Shown here piece by piece: positions 19,034-29,259 of a DNA stretch of 64,000 nucleotides. The position numbers and the translations under genes are program-made. Origin of the DNA: Sphingobacterium sp. ML3W (GTDB taxonomy: Bacteria > Bacteroidota > Bacteroidia > Sphingobacteriales > Sphingobacteriaceae). The first letter of the stretch is position 1, and each line of letters starts with the position of its first letter. The notes under the pieces are model-generated. The model was given only the letters and a program-made list of their open reading frames with translations. It was not told the DNA's origin and made no database searches. Location of the stretch: positions 6,138,001 through 6,202,000 of the forward strand of contig NZ_CP107036.1 of assembly GCF_029542085.1 (NCBI RefSeq), read 5' to 3'.

Positions 19034-19501
19034 TCATTGTGTGATTATTTTCTTGATCAATACGATTTGTCCCAAATGATAGTAACTATGTTCAACTACC
19101 CCTTCAATGTTTCGTAGATAGGAGCCATATTTCTCATCAAAAAAAGGTTTATCAAAAATTTCGGCATTAAGCTGCTCGACTTTATCGGCAAAAAGTGCTG
19201 CATTTATAAAAAAGTCAGACCGAAGTTTGTCCCAATCATTCTTATTGACTATTTCAGGTAAATCAAAACTGTATTTATCATTAATTTCCAGCTTTCCCGT
19301 TTCAAATGCGGCCAGCAATCCCTTTAAGTAATAATTGATGTGATAGGTGAGTGCAGCAATGGTATTTAAATTGTTGATCTTCAGGATAGCCTGTTCCCAA
19401 CTAATATCTGCTAGTTGTTCTTGATAGTTGGTATTTGCAATCCAATAACCATTTAATAAAACTTCTCTAAGTCTGCTTGCGATAAATAGCTGCTTTTCCA
19501 T
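19034..19501 (-). CDS. DinB-like four-helix protein
   Basis: A 155-residue protein with the DinB/YfiT four-helix pattern. Candidate metal ligands are His in LTYHINYYLKG (near residue 53) and the pair in VEHSYYHLGQIVLIKK near 135-150. The superfamily includes thiol-dependent transferases such as bacillithiol S-transferase, and many members of unknown role. The reaction here cannot be named. It lies 123 bases upstream of the Crp/Fnr gene on the same strand and is divergent from the ECF sigma gene at 19704. Confidence 0.8.
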   Translation of the reverse strand: MEKQLFIASRLREVLLNGYWIANTNYQEQLADISWEQAILKINNLNTIAALTYHINYYLKGLLAAFETGKLEINDKYSFDLPEIVNKNDWDKLRSDFFINAALFADKVEQLNAEIFDKPFFDEKYGSYLRNIEGVVEHSYYHLGQIVLIKKIITQ

Positions 19502-19638
19502 TTCCTGTTAAAATTTTCTATTGATCAGTATTCCTTTGTTTTTGATATAAAATTAGATTTTTTAAAGTAATGCCAGTATCGTTAGGTTTATATCGTTTTT
19601 ATAATTCTAATTTACATACAATTTTCTTATTCTTCATA

Positions 19639-19669
19639 TTGGGTTAATCTCTTGTTAATAAGACTTTTG
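19639..19669 (+). promoter_or_regulatory. Candidate promoter for the ECF sigma/FecR locus
   Basis: TTG at 19639-19641, a 20-bp spacer and GACTTTTG at 19662-19669 match the Bacteroidota -33/-7 pattern with one mismatch in the -7 box. It lies 35 bases before the ATG at 19704. Confidence 0.45.
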
Positions 19670-19703
19670 TTTTTTTGTGCAAAGTCATTGTTATCAATAT
19701 ATC

Positions 19704-20324
19704 ATGCTTGCACTAACCGGAAAAGATTTAAGAAATGTTTGGGATCAATTTGTAGAAGATGAATGTGAGGAATCCTTTTATACCTTATACAAACATTATT
19801 ACCATTATCTTTCCTACTTGGGACTGAAAAAGAAAATGTCCATGCAACGTATTCAGGATAGTGTCAATGATGTGTTTTTACATCTTTGGGAGAAAAAGAA
19901 TGGCAATCGACAAATACGCAATCATCATAATTATATTACTACAGTATTCTTCCGAAAGCTCTTTCGTAAAGAAACGCTTCAACTGACAGATTTGGATTTT
20001 TCGGAAGAAGTACACGATCCAGCTATCCATCAATCTGTCGAAGAACAGTATATTCGTACGACAACAACAAATACTGTCGCACAATTGGTTCAGGAACATC
20101 TAGAGCAATTGGGAACGAAGCAACGTTTGGTAATTTATCAACGTTTTTTTCTTGACCTCTCTTATCAGGAAATTGCGGACGCCAATCAAGTTTCTATTCA
20201 TACCATTTATAATACGATCTATAAATCGCTGGAAAAGATCAAAAATAATCTGTCTAGTGAACAAGAAATATTCCTTAAAGTAGCCGTAGGCCTACTTTCT
20301 TCATTTTTATTGATTTTTTCTTAA
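19704..20324 (+). CDS. ECF RNA polymerase sigma factor (FecI-like)
   Basis: A 206-residue sigma factor. The start at 19704 (MLALTGKDLRNVW) is preferred over 19677. Region 2 is at about 20-85 (FYTLYKHYYHYLSYLG, IQDSVNDVFLHLWEKK). Region 4 is at about 130-185 (LGTKQRLVIYQRFFLDLSYQEIADANQVSIHTIYNTIYKSLEKI). It ends with a hydrophobic tail (VAVGLLSSFLLIFS), common in the Bacteroidota FecI-like group. A FecR gene and an STN-bearing TonB receptor follow, the standard surface-signalling arrangement: ligand binding outside releases the sigma factor, which then transcribes the receptor operon. Confidence 0.92.
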   Translation: MLALTGKDLRNVWDQFVEDECEESFYTLYKHYYHYLSYLGLKKKMSMQRIQDSVNDVFLHLWEKKNGNRQIRNHHNYITTVFFRKLFRKETLQLTDLDFSEEVHDPAIHQSVEEQYIRTTTTNTVAQLVQEHLEQLGTKQRLVIYQRFFLDLSYQEIADANQVSIHTIYNTIYKSLEKIKNNLSSEQEIFLKVAVGLLSSFLLIFS

Positions 20325-20384
20325 AAACAAGTAGTGAAAAAATGATGTCCCTCGCTCTATTGGATAAATTACAATCAGAGCGGA

Positions 20385-21581
20385 ATGGACGAACTTAATT
20401 TACAGGCCTTATTGCAAGATGAATCTTTTGTCAACTATTGCAGGAGAACAGAGAAAGAGGATATCGAGAAATGGGAAAAATGGCTGCAAAAATATCCAGA
20501 ACATCAACAATCCATTGCGGAGCTAAAGGAGACTATTTTGGCGATGGGATATTATGCCGGAGAGGTATCCGTTCAGGCAAATTACTTCCGTTTACAACAG
20601 CAGATAAAAAAGCATTCTAACCAGAACCGTTTTAAGGAAATTGGTAAAACCGTCTGGTTTAAAATTGCCGCTGCGGTAATTGTTGTAGGTACTGTTTCAC
20701 TGTTTTTATTTCGACAACAAGCTTCTAAAGAAACAATAGAAATTGTCCAACATATTGGTTCTCCAGGACAAGATGCTGCACTGTTGACCCTAAAAGATGG
20801 TTCGGTAATTTCCTTAACTGATATTCGTAATGGGAGTGTCGTTGCACTTCAAGGAGGAGTGGAAATTCAGAAGAGCAAAAACGGTGAGTTGGTTTATAAA
20901 GCAGTAGAACAGGGCGGTGCTGCAACAGCGGCGGTCAATAAAATAACAACTAATCGGGGCAATCAATATCAAGTGATTTTGCCTGATGGATCCAAGGCTT
21001 TTCTGAATGCAAATTCTACGTTGACTTATCCATTGAAGTTTGCAAATGATGCGCGAAGTGTGCGTATGACTGGCGAAGTTTATTTTGAAGTCGCAAAGAT
21101 GGATAGGGGAACGGACGGAAAACGAATCCCATTCTATGTGGAAACGGCAGAACAAAAAATCGAAGTACTCGGAACACATTTTAATGTCAATGCCTATCAG
21201 GATGAACCCTATACCACAACAACACTGTTGGAGGGAAGCGTACGTGTGACTTCTTTAAAAATGAATGAATCTGTTCTACTGAAGCCGGGGCAAAAGGCAT
21301 TATTAAGTGAGCGGTTGCGTATCGATGATGCTGATATTTCTCAGGACGTAGCATGGATAGCGGGGGACTTTGTATTCAAGGGTGAAGAATTGGGTAGTTT
21401 ACTACGTAAGATTTCAAGGTGGTACAATGTAGATGTGGAGTGTCCACAACGACTCAATAAGCTCAAATTTGACGGTATGGTGTCGCGTTCCCAACCGCTC
21501 TCTACCATCATGGACATGTTACAGACAACCGGTAAGGTAAAATTAACACTAAATGGAAGGAGGCTTATTGTGATAGATTGA
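20385..21581 (+). CDS. FecR-family anti-sigma factor
   Basis: A 398-residue inner-membrane anti-sigma factor. The cytoplasmic N-terminal domain (1-88) is followed by one membrane helix at about 90-109 (VWFKIAAAVIVVGTVSLFLF). Next comes the periplasmic FecR domain at about 185-300 (YQVILPDGSKAFLNANSTL and YFEVAKMDRG). The C-terminal DUF4974-type domain (about 325-398) has IAGDFVFKGEELGSLLRKIS. It relays the signal from the STN domain of the receptor at 21712 to the sigma factor encoded 60 bases upstream. Confidence 0.92.
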   Translation: MDELNLQALLQDESFVNYCRRTEKEDIEKWEKWLQKYPEHQQSIAELKETILAMGYYAGEVSVQANYFRLQQQIKKHSNQNRFKEIGKTVWFKIAAAVIVVGTVSLFLFRQQASKETIEIVQHIGSPGQDAALLTLKDGSVISLTDIRNGSVVALQGGVEIQKSKNGELVYKAVEQGGAATAAVNKITTNRGNQYQVILPDGSKAFLNANSTLTYPLKFANDARSVRMTGEVYFEVAKMDRGTDGKRIPFYVETAEQKIEVLGTHFNVNAYQDEPYTTTTLLEGSVRVTSLKMNESVLLKPGQKALLSERLRIDDADISQDVAWIAGDFVFKGEELGSLLRKISRWYNVDVECPQRLNKLKFDGMVSRSQPLSTIMDMLQTTGKVKLTLNGRRLIVID

Positions 21582-21615
21582 CCTATCTAATCATGCGATG
21601 AGCTAAATAAAAACA

Positions 21616-21642
21616 ACCAAAGGTGCTGGTAACACCCTTGGT
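21616..21642 (+). repeat. Hairpin between fecR and the receptor gene
   Basis: ACCAAAGGTG (21616-21625) and CACCCTTGGT (21633-21642) pair with one mismatch around a 7-nt loop. No T run follows, so it is more likely a processing or attenuation structure setting the expression ratio of anti-sigma to receptor than a full terminator. Confidence 0.4.
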
Positions 21643-21711
21643 CAATGTGTTAAGCTTATCGATAACGTTGCGATTCAATAATCATCAAATAATATTAACT
21701 ACAACAAATAT

Positions 21712-24700
21712 ATGAGTTTTTATCAATGCATGCGTGTTATGAAAATCACCATGGTATTTTTAACTTGTTTGTTGGTGAAAGTCAGTGCGTTTACTTATGG
21801 TCAACGGATTACACTCAACAGGCAAAATAGCAATATCCCAACTATTTTAAAAGAAATAAGGCAGCAGAGTGGCTATGATTTTTTTTATGATAACGGCTTA
21901 TTTAATCGTGCAAAACCCGTTAATATCAGTCTCAAAAATGCAACTGTTGAGGATGCGTTAGATATCTGTTTTGCCGGACAACCATTTGGTTATGTCGTGA
22001 AAAATAAATTGGTTGTCGTGACGGCGTCGTCTTTAGGTCAGGAAAAACCAGCTTATGTATCACAACAGCAACTGCTTTCCGGACGGATAATAGACCAGGA
22101 GACCAAGCGGGTTTTGGCAAGTGTTTCCATCCGTGTTAAGGGAACTTCGGGCGGAACAAATTCTGATGCCAATGGTAACTTCTCTTTGACGGTCTCTAAA
22201 AGTCCTGCAACATTGGTAGTTTCATATTTAGGCTATCAAACAAGAGAACTGGAAGTCAAAGAAGGACAGGCAAATCTTGTTATCGGTTTAGCACCACTTG
22301 CGACAGCTCTGGAAGAGGTCACCGTTCAGGCAAGGCGCAAGGCTAATACCGAAACTGCGGTACTAGAGGAACGGAAGCGTTCATCTATTGTGCAGGACGC
22401 GATTTCTGCCGAATTGATCGAACGTACAGCAAGTATCACGACTACGCAAGCTTTACAGCGTGTCACTGGAGTGACCGTAACAGACGATAAGTATATTGCA
22501 GTAAGGGGATTAGGAGATAGATCCGTGATCGGGCAATTGAATGGCGTACGATTGGCATCTTCCGATCCTGATCGTAGTGCTATCCCGCTGGATCTCGTTC
22601 CTGCTTCTCTTCTGGACAATATTACTGTATATAAAACAGTTACTCCAGATAAACCCGCGGATGCTGCTTCGGGTATTGTTGAACTGAAAACGAAATCTGT
22701 ACCGGATAAAATGACATTCGAACTTATCGCCCAGACTGGTCTCAATTCGAATATTGGTCTAGGTGGTAATTACAATAGTTTCTGGAACAGTGAAATGGGA
22801 ATATTGGGCACCCGAATTAACAAAAAGGATCTATCTCCTGATTTCCTGGATCTAGCGAAGCAATATCCCAATGGACTGAGCTCCATTCAAGACAGGATTG
22901 CCAACAGTAACTATAGTCCTTCGGGATATCAGGAAGTGAACCGCATCAATGGTATTATGAAAAGCTTTGATCCGGTAATGACTACACGATATCGCCGGGC
23001 ACCTATGAATCAGCTATATTCAGCCACATTTGGAAATAGCTACGACGTCTTTGGCAAACACAAATTAGGACTTGTTGTCGGCGGAAATTATTACCGAAGG
23101 ATTTCTGATACTTATCAAGGCGAGTTAACACAATATAGCATCTACCAAGGTGTCGTGACAGGCAGTCCAGATATATTTAGTTTTCGAAATATTCCCAATT
23201 ATATCACACCTAATAGTTTGTTTATGGGGAAATATCAGACCTATAAAGAGAATACGGGAACGGAAACGCTCAATTATGGTACACTTGTAGGTGTTACTTA
23301 TCGTTTCAGTACACAGCATGAAATCAGCATGCAATATCTGGGTAGCTGGGGCGGTGAGTCCATAGCCACCAATTTGAATGGACGTTATGAATATTCCGGA
23401 TTACCGGGAGAAGTGAAAAGTACAATCCATTCCTTAAAACAGACTTTTCGGAATTTGAATACCTTTAATTTGCAGGGAGAGCATAAATTTTTGAAAGATG
23501 AATTCTCTCCACGATTGAGCTATAACGTGGCAACTTCAAAATCCACGCAAAATGATCCAGATTTTAGATTTGTGAGCCTTGTTGATTATGCACCTAGAGG
23601 TGGAGGATGGTATAGACGGCCGATTATCGGGGAACAAGCCGGAGCTGATGATTATGTTTATTCTGAACACCTTTATGCACTTACATCGGGTTATGTCAAC
23701 GGATTTGGAAATTATGGCATTATTCAAGCTGAACCTAATGGTCGGAGATGGCGAAATTTAAATGAAGACAATTTTAATGCTAAGGCAGATTTAAATTTTC
23801 CTTTTAAGTTATTTGGAGAGAAACAATTGCTAAAGACGGGCTTCAATTATTTGTTCCGAGACCGCAAATTTATGGAAAACCAATTGTTTCTGCCGGGATC
23901 AAATTTTACAGGCAATAAATCCATTCCATTGTATGATGTTCAGGGAAATCTGGATCGTTTGGTCAGCAACGAAATCGTTGGTGTTGTGCTACCAAAGGCG
24001 GGACAGGGGGAAGGAATGATGCCAATTGGAGGTTTCTTATATAACAGCCAAAAATCACCGAACAACTACAAAGGTTATTTTGAGACTAATGCGTTGTATG
24101 GTATGTTGGATCTTAAAATTGCGGAGCGGTTTCGTCTGGCGGGCGGTGTGCGGTTTGAGATGACCAATATCGGATCTGCTGTAGATACAGCCAATGTATT
24201 TTTAGACCCAGCACTTACCGCAACATCTCCAGATGGAACACGCATTCCCTTGGATCCAATTAATCCAAATTCTGTATACAAAACAGGTTACAAACCTTTT
24301 TATTCAGTCAATGCTACTTATACACTTAACGATAATATGAATTTTCGTGGAGCTTTCAATACAACCTTGGCAAGACCTGAGTTGAGAGAGATTACGAATG
24401 TCTTTGAATTTGATGCCTTTCAAATGGGATTGGTCGTGGGTAATCCTAATCTGAAGAATCAATATACGCAAAATGCGGATTTTCGTTGGGAATGGTTTCC
24501 CGAAAAGGGCGAGGTTATCGCTATTTCTGCTTTTGGAAAACGTATCGAGAATCAATTGGTCAAAGTCTTTAATTTAAAAACGGAGGGTCTAGCTGCGACT
24601 TATCCTGAATTTCCAACAATTCAGTTCCAAAATGATGGTAATATCGGAAAAGTGTGGGGACTGGAGTTCGAAGTTGTGAAGAATCTCGGAACTTTATATG

Positions 24701-25179
24701 ATCCTTTGAAAAATCTGTTTCTCGGTACCAATCTCTTGTTGGCACAAAGTGAGATAAAAAAATCTGCTGAACGCTATGAAGCGAATCGCTCCCTTGATCG
24801 ATATACGCCTAAAAATAGTCCGTTGTTTGAGCAAGCTCCTTATTCCATCAATGCTTGGCTAAATTATGATAATGACAAATCTGGAACAGATTTGACCTTG
24901 ACCTTCAACATGGTCGGAGAACGTCTGGTACAGATCAACTTGACAGGAGAACCGGATCTATATACGCAACCCGTACCTTATCTTGATTTTGTATTCTCAC
25001 AAAAGCTTAATAGACGAATCTTGTTTAAAGGTTATGCCAAAAATATCATTAATCCTGCAATAAAAACAGTTTATGCAAATCCTCAAACAGGTGGGAAATG
25101 GTACGGAAATGAATACATCAACCGAAGCTACAAACGTGGTGCGGAAATTATGATCGGTTTTACCTATAACTTATTTTAA
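21712..25179 (+). CDS. TonB-dependent receptor with STN signalling domain
   Basis: A 1155-residue transducing outer-membrane receptor. A signal peptide (FLTCLLVKVSAFTYGQ) is followed by the STN domain at about 38-108 (ILKEIRQQSGYDFFYDNGLF). A regulatory-like domain follows at about 122-200 (LSGRIIDQETKRVLASVSIRVKG), then LEEVTVQA, the plug (VRGLGDRSVIGQLNGVRL), and a barrel ending in MIGFTYNLF. The STN domain talks to FecR, so this is the sensor of the locus. The plug and barrel are of the general TonB-receptor type rather than SusC, and no SusD gene follows. The next lipoprotein gene starts four bases after the stop, so that protein is the probable surface partner. Confidence 0.93.
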   Translation: MSFYQCMRVMKITMVFLTCLLVKVSAFTYGQRITLNRQNSNIPTILKEIRQQSGYDFFYDNGLFNRAKPVNISLKNATVEDALDICFAGQPFGYVVKNKLVVVTASSLGQEKPAYVSQQQLLSGRIIDQETKRVLASVSIRVKGTSGGTNSDANGNFSLTVSKSPATLVVSYLGYQTRELEVKEGQANLVIGLAPLATALEEVTVQARRKANTETAVLEERKRSSIVQDAISAELIERTASITTTQALQRVTGVTVTDDKYIAVRGLGDRSVIGQLNGVRLASSDPDRSAIPLDLVPASLLDNITVYKTVTPDKPADAASGIVELKTKSVPDKMTFELIAQTGLNSNIGLGGNYNSFWNSEMGILGTRINKKDLSPDFLDLAKQYPNGLSSIQDRIANSNYSPSGYQEVNRINGIMKSFDPVMTTRYRRAPMNQLYSATFGNSYDVFGKHKLGLVVGGNYYRRISDTYQGELTQYSIYQGVVTGSPDIFSFRNIPNYITPNSLFMGKYQTYKENTGTETLNYGTLVGVTYRFSTQHEISMQYLGSWGGESIATNLNGRYEYSGLPGEVKSTIHSLKQTFRNLNTFNLQGEHKFLKDEFSPRLSYNVATSKSTQNDPDFRFVSLVDYAPRGGGWYRRPIIGEQAGADDYVYSEHLYALTSGYVNGFGNYGIIQAEPNGRRWRNLNEDNFNAKADLNFPFKLFGEKQLLKTGFNYLFRDRKFMENQLFLPGSNFTGNKSIPLYDVQGNLDRLVSNEIVGVVLPKAGQGEGMMPIGGFLYNSQKSPNNYKGYFETNALYGMLDLKIAERFRLAGGVRFEMTNIGSAVDTANVFLDPALTATSPDGTRIPLDPINPNSVYKTGYKPFYSVNATYTLNDNMNFRGAFNTTLARPELREITNVFEFDAFQMGLVVGNPNLKNQYTQNADFRWEWFPEKGEVIAISAFGKRIENQLVKVFNLKTEGLAATYPEFPTIQFQNDGNIGKVWGLEFEVVKNLGTLYDPLKNLFLGTNLLLAQSEIKKSAERYEANRSLDRYTPKNSPLFEQAPYSINAWLNYDNDKSGTDLTLTFNMVGERLVQINLTGEPDLYTQPVPYLDFVFSQKLNRRILFKGYAKNIINPAIKTVYANPQTGGKWYGNEYINRSYKRGAEIMIGFTYNLF

Positions 25180-25183
25180 TCTA

Positions 25184-26917
25184 ATGGAATTAAATGTGTT
25201 TAAAAATAGATGCTGGTGGTTTTTAGGAATAACAGTATTATGTTCGTTTTATTTTGTCGCTTGTAAAAAAGATAAGTTGGACGTTATCATCGACAACCGC
25301 CCTGTAACTGAAAATAGACCAAATTCGAATTCGAGAATTGTTAACTTATTCGACTACAATCAGCTTATCGCTAATGGTGATAGCCTGACTAATTTTGTGG
25401 TATTACATCCGTTGCTTCCGGGGAATCATAAATACCCAGGGACATCGTATTTCCCAACGGATGGACGCTTAGGAAAAATATGGCCTATTCCACAAGATCT
25501 TTTCAACAAGAAAGAAGAAGCAGAATTGAGTTTTTCTGCTCGTTATTATGCAGGTTTTGGTTTAAATCATGACCTCAAAGTCAACGTAAATAATAGTTAT
25601 GAGATACCCAAAGACTATTTTTTGCTGCCAACGATGTTTATGAATGGTCAACCTGATGTTGTCACCTTAGAGCGGACTGCTACTAGCCCAAGTAAACCCG
25701 ATCATTTCAAGATTAGGATTGTAAATCTAGCTGGAGCAATTAAAAATCCCCCCAGCGGATTGACAGGGCCCCAGGAGAGTTTGGTTGGAGCGATATCATT
25801 GGCTTATGCTGACGGTGCTTTGGTCAGCCCAAAGACGAACACGATATCTGTTGCCCAGAAGGCCTCAGAATATATCGAATTACCTTATGGGACTTATCAA
25901 TTCAAGGTATTGCTTCAGGATGGGAGACCACTTCCAGCATTGGGGACGGAACGACATGAGTATGGTCTTATTGATTTACCGACTTCTACTATTCCTGAAA
26001 ATCATGCCAAGTCAACTAACCTGGTCTATGCTCCAATTCAGAATTTTCAACCCGGTGGAGTGTATACGATTGTAGTTGCTCCACAGAAATTTAATTACAT
26101 CTCCAATGAATTGGACGAAACCGTGAATGTCTATCAAAATTCGTTTCAAATTATTACAGATATCGCGGCACCAGTAAACCAAAGTTATCTTCGGATACAG
26201 GGAGTCAATGCCTACAAAGATCAGTCCATCGCATTTAGGATAGATGGCAAAACACTTGCATCGGGGCTTGATTTTGGGAAAGGGAGTACTTATGGTGTTT
26301 TTACCCAAAAACAGTATACGATTGAGGCAATTGACAATTCAGGGAGTGTGCTTGCTTCCTTAAATCAGGAGTTACGGAGCAACCAAAACTATACCGTTTG
26401 GCTCCATCCTGATCAAAATGGAAAAGCTCAGCTCTTGCTGATTGCCAATGATCTTAGTGGTACACTTCCATTACCGGCAGAAGATGATGGTACTTATAGC
26501 AGACTCGCTTTTAAGTTTTTCTTTTTCAATCGTTTCTTAAATCTATCTATTGGGAACCCCTACATCACGTTTACGCTTCCAAATGGACAGTCTATTGGAA
26601 ATAGCTCGAATGTGAATCTTCAACCGGGCATTCCTTCGCTGAATATGCCCTATACGAATATGAATACCATGATGCATACATACGAGATTATGGCCTACCG
26701 ATCTAAGCCCGATGTGGTACCCGGTGTGTGGGCTAAAGATATCGATGTACTGAAATCAACAGACTTTATCGCAGATAAATCGCTTTACACAAAAATCAAA
26801 AGAGCATTACCTGCGCACGAACCGGGAATTTATACTATTGCATTAATTGGAAAAAGCGGAGCTGGAGCATCCGCTAAAGAGAAAGCTAAAATGATCATTA
26901 TCAAACATAATAAATAA
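25184..26917 (+). CDS. Lipoprotein with DUF4397-like domains
   Basis: A 577-residue lipoprotein (lipobox FYFVAC, Cys27, then KKDK). It looks like a string of beta-sandwich modules. Segments such as SRIVNLFDYNQLI, FKIRIVNLAGAI, YLRIQGVNAYKDQSIAFRID and LNQELRSNQNYTVWLHPDQ recall DUF4397, a module of exported proteins with no known activity. There is no enzyme signature. It sits four bases after the receptor stop and overlaps the next start by one base, so tight co-translation with both is likely. I infer that it is an accessory surface protein of the receptor. Confidence 0.75.
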   Translation: MELNVFKNRCWWFLGITVLCSFYFVACKKDKLDVIIDNRPVTENRPNSNSRIVNLFDYNQLIANGDSLTNFVVLHPLLPGNHKYPGTSYFPTDGRLGKIWPIPQDLFNKKEEAELSFSARYYAGFGLNHDLKVNVNNSYEIPKDYFLLPTMFMNGQPDVVTLERTATSPSKPDHFKIRIVNLAGAIKNPPSGLTGPQESLVGAISLAYADGALVSPKTNTISVAQKASEYIELPYGTYQFKVLLQDGRPLPALGTERHEYGLIDLPTSTIPENHAKSTNLVYAPIQNFQPGGVYTIVVAPQKFNYISNELDETVNVYQNSFQIITDIAAPVNQSYLRIQGVNAYKDQSIAFRIDGKTLASGLDFGKGSTYGVFTQKQYTIEAIDNSGSVLASLNQELRSNQNYTVWLHPDQNGKAQLLLIANDLSGTLPLPAEDDGTYSRLAFKFFFFNRFLNLSIGNPYITFTLPNGQSIGNSSNVNLQPGIPSLNMPYTNMNTMMHTYEIMAYRSKPDVVPGVWAKDIDVLKSTDFIADKSLYTKIKRALPAHEPGIYTIALIGKSGAGASAKEKAKMIIIKHNK

Positions 26918-28122
26918 TGAAAAGACAGAGAATACTACATTGTGTAAGTGTGTTGGGTATTTTTCTCATCCTGTTCACGGCCTGTACCAAAATTGATTAT
27001 ACACAGATCGCTGAGCCCGCTTACCTCCGGGTTTTTAATAACATCAACTATGTACAGACTATGGGAAGCAAAGATGACAAGGTTCCTTATTTCTGTATGC
27101 TTATCAATCCGAAGACTGGAGCTGATGGAAAGTTTACTGGAGCAGAAATTGTCGGTGACTTTTTGGACAAACGGGATCCTTATGCGCCACCCTATCCTTC
27201 ACATATTGGTAACAGCAATAGTTTAAGTAATCCGGAATATCCGGGAAAAGAAAATGTATTGGTTGGTCCGATATTAAACGGATTTGATCTGAGTAGCTGG
27301 GCACAGATTCCATCTGGAGAGGTTCGTGTTGTATTCGCTTATCGCCCCAAAAATACAGTCCCATTCTTTGAATTGGAAGAGCGCTTAAAAAATGACATAC
27401 TGATAGATACGGTAATCAATCTACAAAGCAAAGAAGTCTACACGTTGCATCTCCTGCAAAAAGATTTTGTCAAAAAAGATCATGGAATTTTATTGCGTCA
27501 GGAGAACTTCTATAAACTTCCCTTATCCGATTCATTGGTTTATGTCAACTTCTATAATATGAGCGCCAAAGGCTTTTGGGAGGCTGATGCCAATTTAAAA
27601 GATGATGATTACAAACTAGCAAGTTTTAGGCATGGTATCAAGGATGAAATGAATGTGTTTATGTCGCTTTATGAAAGCCAGGAAGTGCTGAGCCATTACG
27701 CCACCACAGTAAAAGGTTACCGTGGTAAATTTATGACGACGGTCAAACTCAATACAAGCACGAATGCTGTAAGCCCTTATGTGAGTTTTCCGCTATGGGC
27801 AAGTAATAAAGCGAACGGTATTCGAACTGATATATGGCAGCGATTTGATTTTTTTGCATCCGGAATGAATCCTGTGACGAACCCCTTTTACGATAGCGAT
27901 CGCAATACAGGAAGCAATTGGGCGGTACTCAACTGCCTTTTAAATGGAAAGGTTGGATTAACAAGTAATGAGAATGGAACCTTGCTTCCAAACCTGCTGG
28001 TCAATGTGCATTCAGGAAAAGACAACCCGCACACTTTTGCGACGGTCAATACGATTGAAGTTGTCAATGGACGAGTATACTTAACAACGATACAACGAAA
28101 ATATGCACCGCCTATCTATTAA
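26917..28122 (+). CDS. Lipoprotein of unknown function in the receptor operon
   Basis: A 401-residue lipoprotein (LFTAC, Cys23). Its ATG shares one base with the previous stop. The mature start, YLRVFNNINYVQTMGSKDDKVPY, resembles the start of the DUF4397-like modules of its neighbour. The remainder (IPSGEVRVVFAYRPKNT, VYTLHLLQKDFVKKDHGILL) is beta-rich and unrecognised. A role in the same surface assembly is inferred from position only. Confidence 0.7.
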   Translation: MKRQRILHCVSVLGIFLILFTACTKIDYTQIAEPAYLRVFNNINYVQTMGSKDDKVPYFCMLINPKTGADGKFTGAEIVGDFLDKRDPYAPPYPSHIGNSNSLSNPEYPGKENVLVGPILNGFDLSSWAQIPSGEVRVVFAYRPKNTVPFFELEERLKNDILIDTVINLQSKEVYTLHLLQKDFVKKDHGILLRQENFYKLPLSDSLVYVNFYNMSAKGFWEADANLKDDDYKLASFRHGIKDEMNVFMSLYESQEVLSHYATTVKGYRGKFMTTVKLNTSTNAVSPYVSFPLWASNKANGIRTDIWQRFDFFASGMNPVTNPFYDSDRNTGSNWAVLNCLLNGKVGLTSNENGTLLPNLLVNVHSGKDNPHTFATVNTIEVVNGRVYLTTIQRKYAPPIY

Positions 28123-28134
28123 ACATAAGCTGAA

Positions 28135-29259
28135 ATGAATCGAACAAATAATTGCGAAATAAAATATAAGATGTCCCGGATGAAGTGCTTAGGTTACTTT
28201 TTTGTAGCCCTGCTTATTTCTAACCTACAAAGTTGTAAACATGACAATCTTACTATGCCTGTCCCGAATGAAAATATACGGCCAGCAGCGGATTTTATTC
28301 ATAATAATTATGAAATGCGTCTCTTTGATGCTGCACTCCAAAAGACAGGATTGACTGCAGAACTCAATGGAGAAGGACCATTTACTGTCCTCGTACCCAA
28401 TGATCTTGCCTTTAATGAAATAGGAATATTTCGTCCGACGGATTTTGACAAGATGAATAAAGACAGTTTGCGGCGGATCATTGCCTACCATATTCTTCCT
28501 CGACGTCTTTACTTAAGCGATATTCCGAGTAACTCCGTGGATTTTCGGTATGCAACACGTGAAGGATCGGAATTATATGCATCCTTAGGCTCGCTCGCAC
28601 CAGGAGCAACTGCACCGACCAACATGTTGTTTTTCAGTGGTGCAAAGGCAATCCGTAAGGATGTGGTTTTATCTAACGGTGTGTTGCATGTGCTCGATAA
28701 GTTAATGAAGCCACAGTTTGAAAAAAATATTCAGGAATGGCTGAGTGATAAGAAGGAATATACCGTCTTTGTCGCCGGCCTGAAGAAGTTTGGCCTGTGG
28801 GATCAACTGGCTCAAAAAGGTCCATTTACGGTATTTGCGCCAACAAATGAAGCTTTGGAAAAACGAGGGGTAACAGCGAGTTTTTTGGATGGAGCTAATC
28901 CTGAACAATATATAGGCGAGGTACTCTTTGGTGCCTATATCATGTATGATAAACATTTTTTTATATCGGATTCACAGGTATTCACCATTATTAATTCGAA
29001 CGGTTATTACAAATACTACTTAAAAGATAAAGTTCATTACATGGAATACTTTGCGAATGAAGCTTATCCAACATGGAAATTGAGTTACAATATGAGGCTC
29101 AGAAGCAACGATATGTTTAATTCGATTATTCTTGCTGATATAATTTATTCGGTGGGAGCTAAGATGGATTATCTATGTAGTAACGGTGTGGTACACGATT
29201 TAGATAAGGGGCTAGTAAGCCCTGATCAGGCTATTAAAAAGGAAGAAAATGAAAAATAA
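28135..29259 (+). CDS. Fasciclin (FAS1) domain lipoprotein 1
   Basis: A 374-residue lipoprotein with two FAS1 domains. The lipobox LQSC is at residue 34. A start at 28171 (MSRMKCLGYFF) would give a more usual signal length, and both remain possible. FAS1 domain 1 is at about 50-188, with the H1-type motif GPFTVLVPNDLAFNEIG, then AYHILPRRLY and NGVLHVLDKLM. Domain 2 is at about 195-365 (GPFTVFAPTNEALEKRGV and NGVVHDLDKGLV). FAS1 modules mediate adhesion or ligand binding outside cells. The gene starts 12 bases after the previous one and overlaps the next by 11 bases. Confidence 0.88.
   Translation: MNRTNNCEIKYKMSRMKCLGYFFVALLISNLQSCKHDNLTMPVPNENIRPAADFIHNNYEMRLFDAALQKTGLTAELNGEGPFTVLVPNDLAFNEIGIFRPTDFDKMNKDSLRRIIAYHILPRRLYLSDIPSNSVDFRYATREGSELYASLGSLAPGATAPTNMLFFSGAKAIRKDVVLSNGVLHVLDKLMKPQFEKNIQEWLSDKKEYTVFVAGLKKFGLWDQLAQKGPFTVFAPTNEALEKRGVTASFLDGANPEQYIGEVLFGAYIMYDKHFFISDSQVFTIINSNGYYKYYLKDKVHYMEYFANEAYPTWKLSYNMRLRSNDMFNSIILADIIYSVGAKMDYLCSNGVVHDLDKGLVSPDQAIKKEENEK

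Noticed and set aside
22326..22745. 139-codon antisense frame inside the STN receptor gene
   Set aside because: It is fully covered by an unmistakable coding frame on the plus strand, and its Ser/Val-rich content is a reflection of that frame.
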